From: Flavobacteriaceae bacterium | GTDB lineage: Bacteria; Bacteroidota; Bacteroidia; Flavobacteriales; Flavobacteriaceae | Assembly (NCBI GenBank): GCA_947491985.1 | Contig: CANLLR010000001.1 | Span: 62,001 to 126,000, forward strand | Length of the DNA stretch: 64,000 nucleotides | Direction: 5' to 3' | Shown: in pieces, positions 35,281-43,474 of the stretch | Layout of the letters: each line of letters opens with the position of its first letter | How positions within the stretch are numbered: position 1 is the first letter of the stretch | Program-made: the position numbers and the translations under genes | Notes under the pieces: model-generated | What the model saw: only the letters and a program-made list of their open reading frames with translations | The model's database searches: none | Told to the model about the DNA's origin: nothing

Positions 35281-35288
35281 CAAATTTA
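35281..35288 (-). promoter_or_regulatory. -7 box at the start of the DNA polymerase IV gene
   Basis: TAAATTTG on the minus strand, a perfect TAnnTTTG match only 4 bp from the GTG start, implying a leaderless transcript if used. Confidence 0.45.
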
Positions 35289-35348
35289 GTATTTTTATTA
35301 TACAGAGTGAGGCGGAGAATCGATTAGTCTCGAGTCGTATAGAATTTG

Positions 35349-35356
35349 TACATTTG
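35349..35356 (+). promoter_or_regulatory. -7 box of the CYTH gene
   Basis: TACATTTG, a perfect TAnnTTTG match, 16 bp before the ATG. Confidence 0.6.
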
Positions 35357-35372
35357 AAAAAAAGCATTTACT

Positions 35373-35840
35373 ATGATTGAAATAGAACGTAAGTTTTTAG
35401 TCACATCAAGCGATTTTATAAATGAATCGCACAATAAGTTTGAAATTGCACAAGGATATCTTTCTTCTCATCCGGAACGATCAGTGCGCATCCGAATCAA
35501 AGTCGATAAAGGTTATCTAACAATCAAAGGAAAAGGCAATGAAAGTGGTATGTCGCGTTATGAATGGGAGAAAGAAATTGCTATTGACGAAGCCAAAAAA
35601 CTATTGCAATTGTGTGAAAAAGGTGGAATTGAAAAAACGCGTTATCTTATTAAAAAAGGAGAGCACACCTTTGAAGTTGATATTTTTCACGGCGAAAACG
35701 ACGGTTTGATAATCGCTGAAATCGAACTTACTGATGAAAAAGAAAATTTTGAAAAGCCAAGTTGGTTGGGTGAAGAAGTAACCAATAAAGACCAGTATTA
35801 TAACGCGTATTTATATAGAAAACCGTTTACTACTTGGTAA
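35373..35840 (+). CDS. CYTH domain protein (triphosphate tunnel metalloenzyme)
   Basis: A 155-residue single-domain CYTH protein, mostly made of a beta tunnel that binds triphosphates and metal. The ExExK motif is Glu3, Glu5, Lys7 in MIEIERKFLV. Further tunnel residues appear in SVRIRIKVDKGYLTIKG and SRYEWEKEI. Bacterial members act as inorganic triphosphatases or have unknown substrates. It is divergent from the polymerase IV gene. Its stop (35838-35840) directly abuts the stop of the convergent RlpA gene with no space for a terminator. Confidence 0.9.
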   Translation: MIEIERKFLVTSSDFINESHNKFEIAQGYLSSHPERSVRIRIKVDKGYLTIKGKGNESGMSRYEWEKEIAIDEAKKLLQLCEKGGIEKTRYLIKKGEHTFEVDIFHGENDGLIIAEIELTDEKENFEKPSWLGEEVTNKDQYYNAYLYRKPFTTW

Positions 35841-36392
35841 CTATTGTAGCACTTCCAATTTAGCTATAACATACCCTGAGCCTCTGCCTGAAGCTATTTC
35901 CATAAATGCTTTTTTTGATAAATCAATCTCACGTCCTTTTACAAAAGGGCCACGATCGGTGATTTGTACAATTACCGATTTTCCATTGGCTTCATTTGTA
36001 ACTCTAACAACGGTTCCAAAAGGGAGTTTTTTGTGCGCTGCAGTCATTTTATTCATATCGAAAATTTTACCACTTGCAGTTCTTTTTCCGTGAAAACGAT
36101 TCGCATAATAGGAGGCATGTACTTTTTCTTTGTAGAACTTGAAATTGACTTTTTCGACACTAAGTGTATCAATTATAAGCTCTTTTTGAGAAGTCGCAAC
36201 ATTGTCTTTTTTAATAGAATCGAGTTGCAGTTTTATTTTTATTTCTTTGCTTTTTTGAATCTCTTTTTTTACAAATGCTTTTTGCTTCTTAGGGTCTTGG
36301 TCTTGCTGAGCGTGAATATTTACAACAATAAGACAACTAATTAAAAAAAGTAAAGGGCTAAAGAAAGTATTTTTAACTATTGATTTTTGCAT
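35841..36392 (-). CDS. rlpA: RlpA family septal ring lytic transglycosylase
   Basis: A 183-residue exported protein. Residues 1-28 form a signal peptide (ends INIHAQ). A charged Lys/Gln-rich linker follows. The C-terminal double-psi beta-barrel (about residues 90-183) contains ASYYANRFHGKRTASG, AAHKKLPFGTVVRVTN and the catalytic-type Asp in ITDRGPFVKGREIDLS. RlpA enzymes cleave naked glycan strands at the septum. There is no SPOR domain here, as in many short Bacteroidota members. It lies downstream of the small membrane protein gene, which ends in its own terminator. Confidence 0.88.
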   Translation of the reverse strand: MQKSIVKNTFFSPLLFLISCLIVVNIHAQQDQDPKKQKAFVKKEIQKSKEIKIKLQLDSIKKDNVATSQKELIIDTLSVEKVNFKFYKEKVHASYYANRFHGKRTASGKIFDMNKMTAAHKKLPFGTVVRVTNEANGKSVIVQITDRGPFVKGREIDLSKKAFMEIASGRGSGYVIAKLEVLQ

Positions 36393-36424
36393 ACTTGAAA
36401 TTTTAAATCATCAATCGTCACGGT

Positions 36425-36450
36425 TAAAAAAAGTCCTAAAAAGGACTTTT
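36425..36450 (-). terminator. Terminator of the small membrane protein gene
   Basis: AAAGTCCT / AGGACTTT, a perfect 8-bp stem with a 4-nt loop, followed on the minus strand by a T run; 6 bp after the stop. Confidence 0.75.
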
Positions 36451-36455
36451 ATAAA

Positions 36456-36884
36456 TTAGTTAAGCCATGACGACCATGGAATTCTTATCATTATTAATAC
36501 CAAACCTATGGCGTAGAAAAAACTTATTTTTTTGAATTTAGCTTCACTACTAGTTGCTTTTTTATGACCAGACCAACCAATTGTTATTAAAGCAATAGCA
36601 ATTAGATTAAATAAAGGATGTTCTAAAGATGTCAATCGAAGTGCTGCATCTTTCATTTCGCCCAAACTTGCTTTTCCTAATGGAGATACGAAATAAAGTA
36701 TAATTCCCACTACTAATTGAATGTGAATTGCTATCAAGGCAAACAAGGCAATTTTTCTGTCTTTAGGGAAAAATTCTTTTTTAGACATGTAGCCCATGGT
36801 TGCATTTATAGCGGCTAAAAATAATAATAAAACGGCTACATAAGCCCAACCCGAATGTAATTTTTGAAGAAAAGAATAATCCAT
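36456..36884 (-). CDS. Four-helix membrane protein, cytochrome b-like
   Basis: A 142-residue inner-membrane protein with four hydrophobic helices (about residues 14-32, 45-63, 88-106 and 120-138). Histidines near helix ends or inside helices (KLHSGWAYV, AIHIQLVVG, EHPLFN) could ligate haem. Relatives in Bacteroidota are often labelled cytochrome B, but I see no further proof of haem binding. It is a single-gene unit with a promoter box about 57 bp upstream and a terminator. Role unknown; an electron-transfer or redox-sensing function is only inference. Confidence 0.75.
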   Translation of the reverse strand: MDYSFLQKLHSGWAYVAVLLLFLAAINATMGYMSKKEFFPKDRKIALFALIAIHIQLVVGIILYFVSPLGKASLGEMKDAALRLTSLEHPLFNLIAIALITIGWSGHKKATSSEAKFKKISFFYAIGLVLIMIRIPWSSWLN

Positions 36885-36940
36885 AGTTTTGAGTGTACTT
36901 TTATTTATTATTTATGCTCTAATTAACCGAGCTAGAGTAA

Positions 36941-36948
36941 CAAATATA
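36941..36948 (-). promoter_or_regulatory. -7 box of the four-helix membrane protein gene
   Basis: TATATTTG on the minus strand, a perfect TAnnTTTG match; leader about 50 nt with a possible 5-bp stem CTCTA/TAGAG. Confidence 0.6.
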
Positions 36949-36996
36949 CTGAAAAAGAATAAAAATCTATTAAAGTGGAATGTATTTTTTATGTAA

Positions 36997-38640
36997 TTAC
37001 TTTTTTTTAAGAAAATAATCAAGCAGAAATGAAGTGGAATTATCATGGCTATTTACATGTTTAGTTTCTATTTCTTCTAAAATAGAATTTGCCAATTGTT
37101 TCCCAAGTTCAACGCCCCATTGGTCGTAGCTATAGATGTTCCAAATCACACCTTGAACAAATATTTTATGCTCGTACATTGCAATTAACGACCCCAATGA
37201 CTCAGGCGTTAGTTTGCCTATTAAAATAGTGTTGGTCGGCTTACTGCCTGTGAAAACTTTGAATGGCAATAAAAATTTGGCTTTTTCTTCTTCCATTCCT
37301 TGCACTTCCAATTCGCGTTGTACTTGTTGTGCTGTTTTACCATTGAGTAACGCTTCCGTTTGAGCGAAAAAGTTAGACATTAATTTATTGTGATGGTCTT
37401 CATTGCCATAAAGTGGTTTCACAAATCCAATAAAATCGGTCGGAATAAGTTTGGTTCCTTGGTGGATTAACTGAAAAAATGCATGCTGTGAATTGGTGCC
37501 TGGTTCGCCCCAAATAATGGTTCCCGTTTGGTAATTTACTGGCTTTCCGTCGCGATCAATGCTTTTTCCGTTGCTTTCCATAATACCTTGTTGCAAATAA
37601 GGCGCTAATTTTTGAAGGTATTGCGAATATGGAATTAGGGCCTCGCTTTCAGCGTCAAAAAAGTTGTTGTACCAAATACTTAATAAAGCTAAGATGACTG
37701 GAATATTTTGCTCAAAAGGAGCCGTTTTAAAATGGTTGTCCATTGTATTAGCACCAACTAATAATTTGTCAAAATTAGCATATCCAACGGCCAAGCTTAT
37801 GGATAAACCCACAGCACTCCATAATGAAAAACGTCCGCCAACCCAATCCCACATTGGAAAGATATTTTCAGGATTGATTCCGAATTCAGTTACTTTTTGA
37901 ATATTAGTAGAAACAGCTACAAAGTGCTTTGCTACATCGTTTTGACTCGCCGATTGCAAAAACCATTTTCTAATGGTTTCCGAATTGGAAAGGGTTTCTT
38001 GTGTAGTGAATGTTTTAGAAACGATAATAAAAAGAGTGGTCTCTGGATTTAAATTTTTAATAATTTCATTTACATGATCGCCATCTACATTAGATACAAA
38101 ATGAACATTGAGTTGGTTTTTGTAGAATTGTAAGGCTTGGACTACCATGTCTGGACCCAAATCAGAACCACCAATTCCGATATTGACTACATCGGTAAAC
38201 GGTTTGCCTGTAAAGCCTTTTCTTTCTCCTGAAATAATTTGATGGGAGACGTTTTTTATTTTGTTTTTAACGGCATACACTTCGGGCATAACGTTTTTTC
38301 CATCTACTAAAACAGTTTCGTTTTCTGGAAGTCGGAGTGCCGTGTGAAGCACCGCTCTGTTTTCGGTTTGGTTAATTATGCCACCGTTGAAATACTGTTC
38401 AATAGCCTCTTTTAGCTGTACTTCTTTGACTAATTCTAATAAGGTATTAATCGTTTCTTGATTGATGTTATTTTTAGAGTAATCAATTAAAAAATCATTC
38501 CATTGTATGTGAAACTTTTGTGCTCTTGTCGTATCATTGGCAAACAATTCTTTGATAGAACCTTTGGTAATTTCTTGATAATGATTTTCGAGTTTTTGCC
38601 AAGCTGCAGTAGAGGTTGGATTTATTTTTTGAAGTGCCAT
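36997..38640 (-). CDS. pgi: Glucose-6-phosphate isomerase
   Basis: A 547-residue glycolytic enzyme interconverting glucose-6-phosphate and fructose-6-phosphate. Visible are [15 protein letters not shown] and [11 protein letters not shown] (phosphate-binding), [16 protein letters not shown], the catalytic Glu and His region [19 protein letters not shown] near residue 380 and the C-terminal lysine motif [10 protein letters not shown]. Length equals the long form of E. coli (549). It has its own promoter box and follows the M23 peptidase gene with a 218-bp repeat-bearing gap. Confidence 0.97.
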   Translation of the reverse strand: MALQKINPTSTAAWQKLENHYQEITKGSIKELFANDTTRAQKFHIQWNDFLIDYSKNNINQETINTLLELVKEVQLKEAIEQYFNGGIINQTENRAVLHTALRLPENETVLVDGKNVMPEVYAVKNKIKNVSHQIISGERKGFTGKPFTDVVNIGIGGSDLGPDMVVQALQFYKNQLNVHFVSNVDGDHVNEIIKNLNPETTLFIIVSKTFTTQETLSNSETIRKWFLQSASQNDVAKHFVAVSTNIQKVTEFGINPENIFPMWDWVGGRFSLWSAVGLSISLAVGYANFDKLLVGANTMDNHFKTAPFEQNIPVILALLSIWYNNFFDAESEALIPYSQYLQKLAPYLQQGIMESNGKSIDRDGKPVNYQTGTIIWGEPGTNSQHAFFQLIHQGTKLIPTDFIGFVKPLYGNEDHHNKLMSNFFAQTEALLNGKTAQQVQRELEVQGMEEEKAKFLLPFKVFTGSKPTNTILIGKLTPESLGSLIAMYEHKIFVQGVIWNIYSYDQWGVELGKQLANSILEEIETKHVNSHDNSTSFLLDYFLKKK

Positions 38641-38658
38641 ATTTTATTTTTTCAACTG

Positions 38659-38666
38659 CAAATTTA
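38659..38666 (-). promoter_or_regulatory. -7 box of pgi
   Basis: TAAATTTG on the minus strand, a perfect TAnnTTTG match, 18 bp before the ATG. Confidence 0.6.
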
Positions 38667-38698
38667 CAACTATTGTTTGTAAGTTAAAAGTTAAGTTT

Positions 38699-38845
38699 AG
38701 CCCAGATGGAAATGGAAAGCATTTTGAAGGAGGAAGTTGCTTTTTAATTCAAAAAAAGCGACTAAAAGGAGCTCTTTTTTGAATTAAAAAAGCACTTACA
38801 CCAAAAAAATTTTGGAAAGAACAGCTGGAGATTGCTTCGCTTTGC
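38699..38845. repeat. Repeat-rich spacer with an 18-bp inverted repeat (possible diverged copy E)
   Basis: It begins AGCCCAGATGGAAATGG on the plus strand, like the left end of the dispersed structured repeat, and ends near GGAAAGAACAGCTGGAGATT. Inside, GCTTTTTAATTCAAAAAA and TTTTTTGAATTAAAAAAGC are exact inverse complements over about 18 bp around an 18-nt loop. The right end carries GAGATTGCTTCGCTTTGC, a widely scattered bacterial repeat motif. It starts 14 bp past the M23 peptidase stop. Confidence 0.55.
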
Positions 38846-38858
38846 TCACAATGTCAGC

Positions 38859-40088
38859 TTATTTGGTTCTGAATTTTAAATCGGTTACACTGTCTAATTC
38901 TCGTTTGAGCGGTTGCATGTAACTAAGGTATCTTGGCAGGTTTTTATTGTCCATGGGTTGCGAATTGGGCAATTTGAGTCGTAACGCATCGACTTGAACT
39001 CCGTTTTTCCAAAAGCGATAACACACGTGTGGACCTGATGCCAAACCGGTACTCCCGACTTTGCCAATAACTTGTCCTTGACTGACACGTTGACCGCGTT
39101 TGACCAAAATTCTGGACATGTGTAAGTATTGTGTGGAGTAGGTTCGATCGTGTTTTACTTTGACAAAATTTCCGTTTCCTGCCGTATAACCAGCTTGTTC
39201 GATAACTCCCGCTGCAGTAGTCATAATGGGCGTTCCTGTTGGTGCTGCATAATCGGTTCCGTTATGCGCTTTCCAACGCAATTGCACAGGATGGAAGCGA
39301 TTTTTAGAAAATTTTGATGTTATGTGAACGAATTTTAGGGGCGCTTTTAGGAAGAAATTTTTAAGTGCTTTTCCTTCTTCATCGTAGTAATCTTTTTTGC
39401 CGTTTTTAGCATCTTGAACAAACGGGAAAGCATAAATTTTTTCGCCTTTGTATTCAAAATACGCTGCTCTTATGCTGTCTACTCCGTCATAAATCGTGTC
39501 ATTGATATACCGTTCGGTGAAGCTTATCGCGAATTTGTCTCCTTTTTTGGATTTGAAGAAATCGATTGACCACGCGTAAATTTTAGTTAACCGTCCGGAT
39601 AAGGTAGGCTCAATTTTCATGCCGCGCAAAGTTTGCGTCAAAGAACCCGTGAGTTCTCCCGAAACGGTTTTGGTTCTGAAGGTTAACGGACGTGCTTTTT
39701 TAAATCCTACAATCGAATCGGTCAAATCGATTAAATAATAATTCAATCGATCAGGTTGGTATATAAAGTATTGCAGTTTGTTGTATTTGTCTTTGGATCG
39801 CAAACACACATAAGGTCTTTTGTAGCGTACACTTGTTGGAAAGGAATCGCGAATTACTTTAATAATGTCGCCTACTTTTTTGCCGTTAAGATTTTGCTTG
39901 GAGAGAATTTTATCAAAGGTGTCTTGCCGTCCGATGGTATCAAAATGCACATTGTATTCGTCAAACTTGAATCCGAAATCAACAATCGGTTTAGTGGGTT
40001 CCGTATCGACAATCCATACCTCTTCCTCTGTTTTTTTACAGGAATACAATGTGATGAAAAGCAATATAATTAGTGATACTTTCTTCAA
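38859..40088 (-). CDS. M23 family metallopeptidase, lipoprotein
   Basis: A cell-wall peptidase of about 409 residues. The N-terminal lipoprotein signal ends LYSC (Cys17 from this start) followed by KKTEEE. The frame has no ATG: TTG at 40097 or 40088 must be used, and the latter gives the usual MKK start. The C-terminal LytM domain has the zinc ligands in RWKAHNGTDYAAP (His and Asp) and SGPHVCYRFWKNG. In the second motif the usual HxH is HxC, a variant I believe is common in flavobacterial members, where Cys could replace His as ligand. It is probably co-transcribed with the DUF3108 and tryptophan dioxygenase genes. Confidence 0.88.
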   Translation of the reverse strand: MKKVSLIILLFITLYSCKKTEEEVWIVDTEPTKPIVDFGFKFDEYNVHFDTIGRQDTFDKILSKQNLNGKKVGDIIKVIRDSFPTSVRYKRPYVCLRSKDKYNKLQYFIYQPDRLNYYLIDLTDSIVGFKKARPLTFRTKTVSGELTGSLTQTLRGMKIEPTLSGRLTKIYAWSIDFFKSKKGDKFAISFTERYINDTIYDGVDSIRAAYFEYKGEKIYAFPFVQDAKNGKKDYYDEEGKALKNFFLKAPLKFVHITSKFSKNRFHPVQLRWKAHNGTDYAAPTGTPIMTTAAGVIEQAGYTAGNGNFVKVKHDRTYSTQYLHMSRILVKRGQRVSQGQVIGKVGSTGLASGPHVCYRFWKNGVQVDALRLKLPNSQPMDNKNLPRYLSYMQPLKRELDSVTDLKFRTK

Positions 40089-40111
40089 GTGATGCAATTT
40101 GTTTTATCAAA

Positions 40112-41041
40112 TTAACAGTTTTCGCCCCAATTTTTCAATTCGTCTTCGGTCCAAAGTTCGGGAAAAAAGATGCGTCTTTGGAATTTTGGGTGCATGTATT
40201 TTTTCCAATCGCTTCCGCCAGTAGCTTCTCCGGTTCCGACGCCACTTCCTTCAATGTATTTTCTTGCGGCATTAAGATGTCCCATCACCCAAGTAATGTT
40301 TACCGTGTGATCATAATGACGCATCGCTTTGATTAATTCGGGATTTTTCTGATCGCTTTCAGGTAATTGTTTGAATTTTTGCCACACATTTATCGTATTG
40401 TATTCTTCCATATGGCGAAGAAATTGCGCTTTATATTTGCGTTCGAATTCTAAAATCAAAAACGACTTTTCACCTGTAGCGTGGTCTTTTCCTGCTGCTT
40501 GCCAGTACAAATGTTCAAGTGCGTGTTCGTAAGGCGTATTTCGGTCGATGGTTGCTCTAAAACGATAATCGATAAGGTTGATTAAATCGGTGGAGGAGAA
40601 TTCAATCAATCGGTATTGTGCGCTTTGAAAGCCGCTTGCTGGCGTTAGCGTATTTCTGAATTTCATGTATTGCTCGACTTCCATTCCGTCTCCCATAATA
40701 TCGAAAGACGTGGTAAGCATATCGAAATAACGGCTGATACGATCCAATTTCGTTGTAAAAAAAGCGGTTTCAGGTTTTTCGGTATGACAGAGTTGTTGTA
40801 TTTCCCACAAAATCATTTTAAACAAGAGTTCGTTGACTTGATGGTACATGATAAAAACCATTTCGTCGGGCAAAATGGTTCGTTGTGTTTGCAAATTTAA
40901 AAGCGCATCGGTTTGAATGTAATCCCAGTAAGTGATTGGTTTTGACCACAACAATCCTTCTAAATGCGTTTCGGTTTTTTGATTTATTTTGTCAAATTTT
41001 TTTTCTAATTCTGAAATTAAATGGTCGGTTTCTGAACTCAT
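40112..41041 (-). CDS. kynA: Tryptophan 2,3-dioxygenase family protein
   Basis: A 309-residue all-helical haem enzyme opening the indole ring of tryptophan to N-formylkynurenine, the first step of the kynurenine pathway. The active-site His67 lies in IMYHQVNELLF. The haem-ligating His is in TWVMGHLNAARKYI near residue 257, followed by the GTGEATGGSDW loop that closes over the substrate. Its ATG overlaps the DUF3108 stop (ATGA), so translation is likely coupled. It lies near hppD and hmgA, which supports a role in aromatic amino-acid catabolism. No kynurenine formamidase or kynureninase gene is in the window. Confidence 0.9.
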   Translation of the reverse strand: MSSETDHLISELEKKFDKINQKTETHLEGLLWSKPITYWDYIQTDALLNLQTQRTILPDEMVFIMYHQVNELLFKMILWEIQQLCHTEKPETAFFTTKLDRISRYFDMLTTSFDIMGDGMEVEQYMKFRNTLTPASGFQSAQYRLIEFSSTDLINLIDYRFRATIDRNTPYEHALEHLYWQAAGKDHATGEKSFLILEFERKYKAQFLRHMEEYNTINVWQKFKQLPESDQKNPELIKAMRHYDHTVNITWVMGHLNAARKYIEGSGVGTGEATGGSDWKKYMHPKFQRRIFFPELWTEDELKNWGENC

Positions 41042-41814
41042 TGTTTTACTTTAATTTTGAAAGAATTTTGTAATCCTTTAAACGATTCTAAGTCGGCTTT
41101 GATTGACCCGACGGCTAAACTGGCTTTTATTCTAATGGGTAATTTATTTTCGTCATCGGAAATCCAAACGGTCAAACTTTCTTCTTCTTTGAACACTCTT
41201 CCTGATTGTACTAATGGACGAAAAATCATTGTTGATACCGTTCCAAATTTCGTATCGATGTCTTCTTTACCAATAAACTTTAACTTAAATTTAGTGGTTT
41301 CATCGTCAAAAAACATATCAATGGCTATCGATTCACCGACTTTAAGCTTGTTAATGGATTGGTGTTTTCTTAAATAATAGAAGGTTGATAAGATATCCTG
41401 AACGTTTTCTGGCGTAGCAAAAGTGTTTTCATTTTTGTTTTTATAATCCTTTACTAAGATAGTGTTTTTATCTTGATTGAAAAAGCCTTCTTGGTTTTTA
41501 GTGTAGCCACCTTCATCAATTTTTCTAACAAATTGATATGGTTTTCCTGTAGCTTTATCAAAATAACTTTCGTAAATATCTTCGACTTTAAAAAAGAATT
41601 TCGACATACCAGTGGTATACCCTTTTCCGATAGCGTGAAAAACTTTTTTATTATTTCGTGTCGATTCTTTGACTTCTAGTGTGGCATAACCCGCTGTTAC
41701 AAATCCGTAATGAATTCTAAATTTGAACCATTCTCCTACGTCAAACACAGGATCTTTCTGCGTATCAAAACTCGTCATTACTAAGAACAATGCAAATATA
41801 ATTCCTATTTTCAT
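41038..41814 (-). CDS. DUF3108 domain exported protein
   Basis: A protein of about 258 residues from the ATG at 41814. An upstream extension to 41877 exists but would cross the promoter box and lacks a good leader. Residues 1-18 are a signal peptide (MKIGIIFALFLVMTSFD). The body matches DUF3108: GEWFKFRIHYGFVTAGYATLEV near the start (quoted in part as FRIHYGFVTAG), DIYESYFDKATGKPYQF, and VWISDDENKLPIRIKA near the end. The domain is a periplasmic beta-rich fold of unknown function. It is the first gene of an operon with kynA and the M23 peptidase gene. Confidence 0.85.
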   Translation of the reverse strand: MKIGIIFALFLVMTSFDTQKDPVFDVGEWFKFRIHYGFVTAGYATLEVKESTRNNKKVFHAIGKGYTTGMSKFFFKVEDIYESYFDKATGKPYQFVRKIDEGGYTKNQEGFFNQDKNTILVKDYKNKNENTFATPENVQDILSTFYYLRKHQSINKLKVGESIAIDMFFDDETTKFKLKFIGKEDIDTKFGTVSTMIFRPLVQSGRVFKEEESLTVWISDDENKLPIRIKASLAVGSIKADLESFKGLQNSFKIKVKQ

Positions 41815-41860
41815 TTTGGTTTTTTTTACTGAATAATTAACTATAATGCAATTTCTGTTC

Positions 41861-41868
41861 CAAATGTA
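41861..41868 (-). promoter_or_regulatory. -7 box of the DUF3108-kynA-M23 operon
   Basis: TACATTTG on the minus strand, a perfect TAnnTTTG match, just downstream of the terminator of the sRNA candidate. The leader to the ATG at 41814 is about 40 nt. Confidence 0.6.
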
Positions 41869-41878
41869 TAAAAACAAA

Positions 41879-41990
41879 AAAACCCAGTCAATAAAATGAC
41901 TGAGTTTTTACGCTATTAACCAACCAAAAAACTATAAATTAAGAATAACTTATATAAAAATCGAAGGAAACCACTCCTTCTCTTTTTGTG
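41879..41990 (-). ncRNA. Candidate small RNA between hppD and the DUF3108 operon
   Basis: On the minus strand a perfect -7 box at 41995-42002 is followed by about 110 nt. It includes a hairpin GAAGGA/TCCTTC, an AU-rich stretch, the segment TAGTTTTTTGGTTGGTTAAT, and a terminator AACTCAGTCA / TGACTGGGTT (one G-T pair) with seven T. The next gene has its own promoter after the terminator, which argues for an independent RNA rather than a leader. No frame of note is inside. Confidence 0.6.
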
Positions 41991-41994
41991 AGTA

Positions 41995-42002
41995 CAAAGA
42001 TA
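41995..42002 (-). promoter_or_regulatory. -7 box of the sRNA candidate near hppD
   Basis: TATCTTTG on the minus strand, a perfect TAnnTTTG match, about 110 bp past the hppD stop. Confidence 0.55.
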
Positions 42003-42111
42003 TATCTGTTTTTAAATTATTCTTAGGTAAAAACCAACTTTAACATATTTTTATTAAAAATAACATCATTACATCGATGTAGTTTGTTAAATGTTTAGTT
42101 AATTTAGATTT

Positions 42112-43272
42112 TTACAACGTTCCTCTCAACGCTTGTTCTCTTTCAATTGATTCGAATAATGCTTTAAAGTTGCCCGCTCCAAAACCTTTGGCCCCCATTC
42201 GTTGAATGATTTCAAAGAAAAGTGTTGGGCGGTCTTGTTGGGGTTTTGTAAATATTTGTAATAAATAACCGTCTTCATCGGCATCGACCATTATGGCTAG
42301 CTTTTCTATTTGGACAATATCTTCTTTCATCATACCCATGTGAACGCCCAAACGCTCTGGGATAGCTTGGTAATAAGCATGTGGTGGCGCTGATAAAAAT
42401 TCGACACCTCGAGCTCGTAATTCAGAAACGGTTGTAATAATATCATCGGTAGCTATGGCTATATGCTGAACGCCTGGACCTCCATAAAAATCGAGGTACT
42501 CTTCGATTTGAGAGCGCTTCTTTCCTTCGGCGGGTTCGTTGATTGGAAACTTAATACGGCCGTTGCCATTGGACATTACTTTACTCATTAAAGCCGAGTA
42601 TTCGGTGTGAATTTGCTTGTCATCAAACGATAAGAAGTTGACAAATCCCATTACCTCTTCGTAGAATTTTACCCAGGTATTCATTTCATTCCAACCGACA
42701 TTACCTACCATATGGTCGATGTATTTTAGTCCGATTGGAGCTGGGTTGTACTCCGATTTCCATTCTTGGTATCCAGGTAAAAAGACACCTTTATAATTTT
42801 TGCGCTCAACAAAAACGTGAACAGTTTCGCCATAAGTGTAGATGCCGGAGCGCACCACTTCGCCATGCTCGTCTTTTTCGACGGTGGGCTCCATGAACGA
42901 ACGGGCGCCTCTTTTTATGGTTTCTTCGTAAGCGGAACGCGCATCTTCTACCCATAAGGCCACTACTTTTACTCCGTCGCCATGTTTGCGTAAATGATCG
43001 TTGATAGGCGAATCGGCGTTTAATGGCGTTGTGATTACCAAACGGATTTTGTCTTGTTTTAAAACATAAGAGGTTTTGTCTTTAACACCAGTTTCAAGTC
43101 CAGCATACGCCAACGATTGATATCCAAAAGCGGTTTTGTAATAATGTGCTGATTGTTTGGCGTTGCCAACGTAGAACTCGACATAATCGGTTCCTAATAG
43201 TGGAAGAAAGTCTTGTGCACCTTCAAATATTTTTTCGAGTCCGTATTCAACGGATTTTGCTTCTTTACTCAT
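42112..43272 (-). CDS. hppD: 4-hydroxyphenylpyruvate dioxygenase
   Basis: A 386-residue non-haem iron enzyme converting 4-hydroxyphenylpyruvate to homogentisate in tyrosine breakdown. It has two vicinal-oxygen-chelate halves. The iron ligands are His in KYIDHMVGNVG (about 185), His in GVQHIAIATDD (about 271) and Glu in FFEIIQRMG (about 355). Length and ending suit the family. It follows hmgA on the same strand with a 202-bp gap holding repeats, so the two are probably expressed together. Its product is the substrate of HmgA. Confidence 0.95.
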   Translation of the reverse strand: MSKEAKSVEYGLEKIFEGAQDFLPLLGTDYVEFYVGNAKQSAHYYKTAFGYQSLAYAGLETGVKDKTSYVLKQDKIRLVITTPLNADSPINDHLRKHGDGVKVVALWVEDARSAYEETIKRGARSFMEPTVEKDEHGEVVRSGIYTYGETVHVFVERKNYKGVFLPGYQEWKSEYNPAPIGLKYIDHMVGNVGWNEMNTWVKFYEEVMGFVNFLSFDDKQIHTEYSALMSKVMSNGNGRIKFPINEPAEGKKRSQIEEYLDFYGGPGVQHIAIATDDIITTVSELRARGVEFLSAPPHAYYQAIPERLGVHMGMMKEDIVQIEKLAIMVDADEDGYLLQIFTKPQQDRPTLFFEIIQRMGAKGFGAGNFKALFESIEREQALRGTL

Positions 43273-43399
43273 TGTGTTTAGTTTTGAACGCGATTTATGC
43301 GGATTTTACCGATATGCGCGGATTTTTAAAAAATAGTTTAATTGTTTAATTTGGTTTATTCCGCTGCGCTCCATACAGTTCGGCTTTGCCTCGGGTTTA

Positions 43400-43470
43400 C
43401 CTTGATGGAAGCGGCATCCTTTTTTGCTGTTGTTCGGCAGAAAAGATATAGCGTACAGCAGGAAAAGCTT
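43400..43470. repeat. Dispersed structured repeat, copy C
   Basis: The plus strand reads CCTTGATGGAAGCGGCATCC, a T run, the loop hairpin GCTG/CGGC, AAAAGATATAGCGTACAGCA and GGAAAAGCTT. The outer CCTTG/CAGG and inner ATC(C)TTTT/AAAAGAT pairings recur. Its edge is 4 bp past the hmgA stop on the minus strand. The neighbouring 43285-43330 carries a GCGGATTT-type remnant like that near 1980. Confidence 0.7.
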
Positions 43471-43474
43471 CTAA

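Noticed and set aside
35964..36344. 126-codon frame opposite rlpA
   Set aside because: A shadow of RlpA; Phe, Tyr and Ile-rich composition with no structure.
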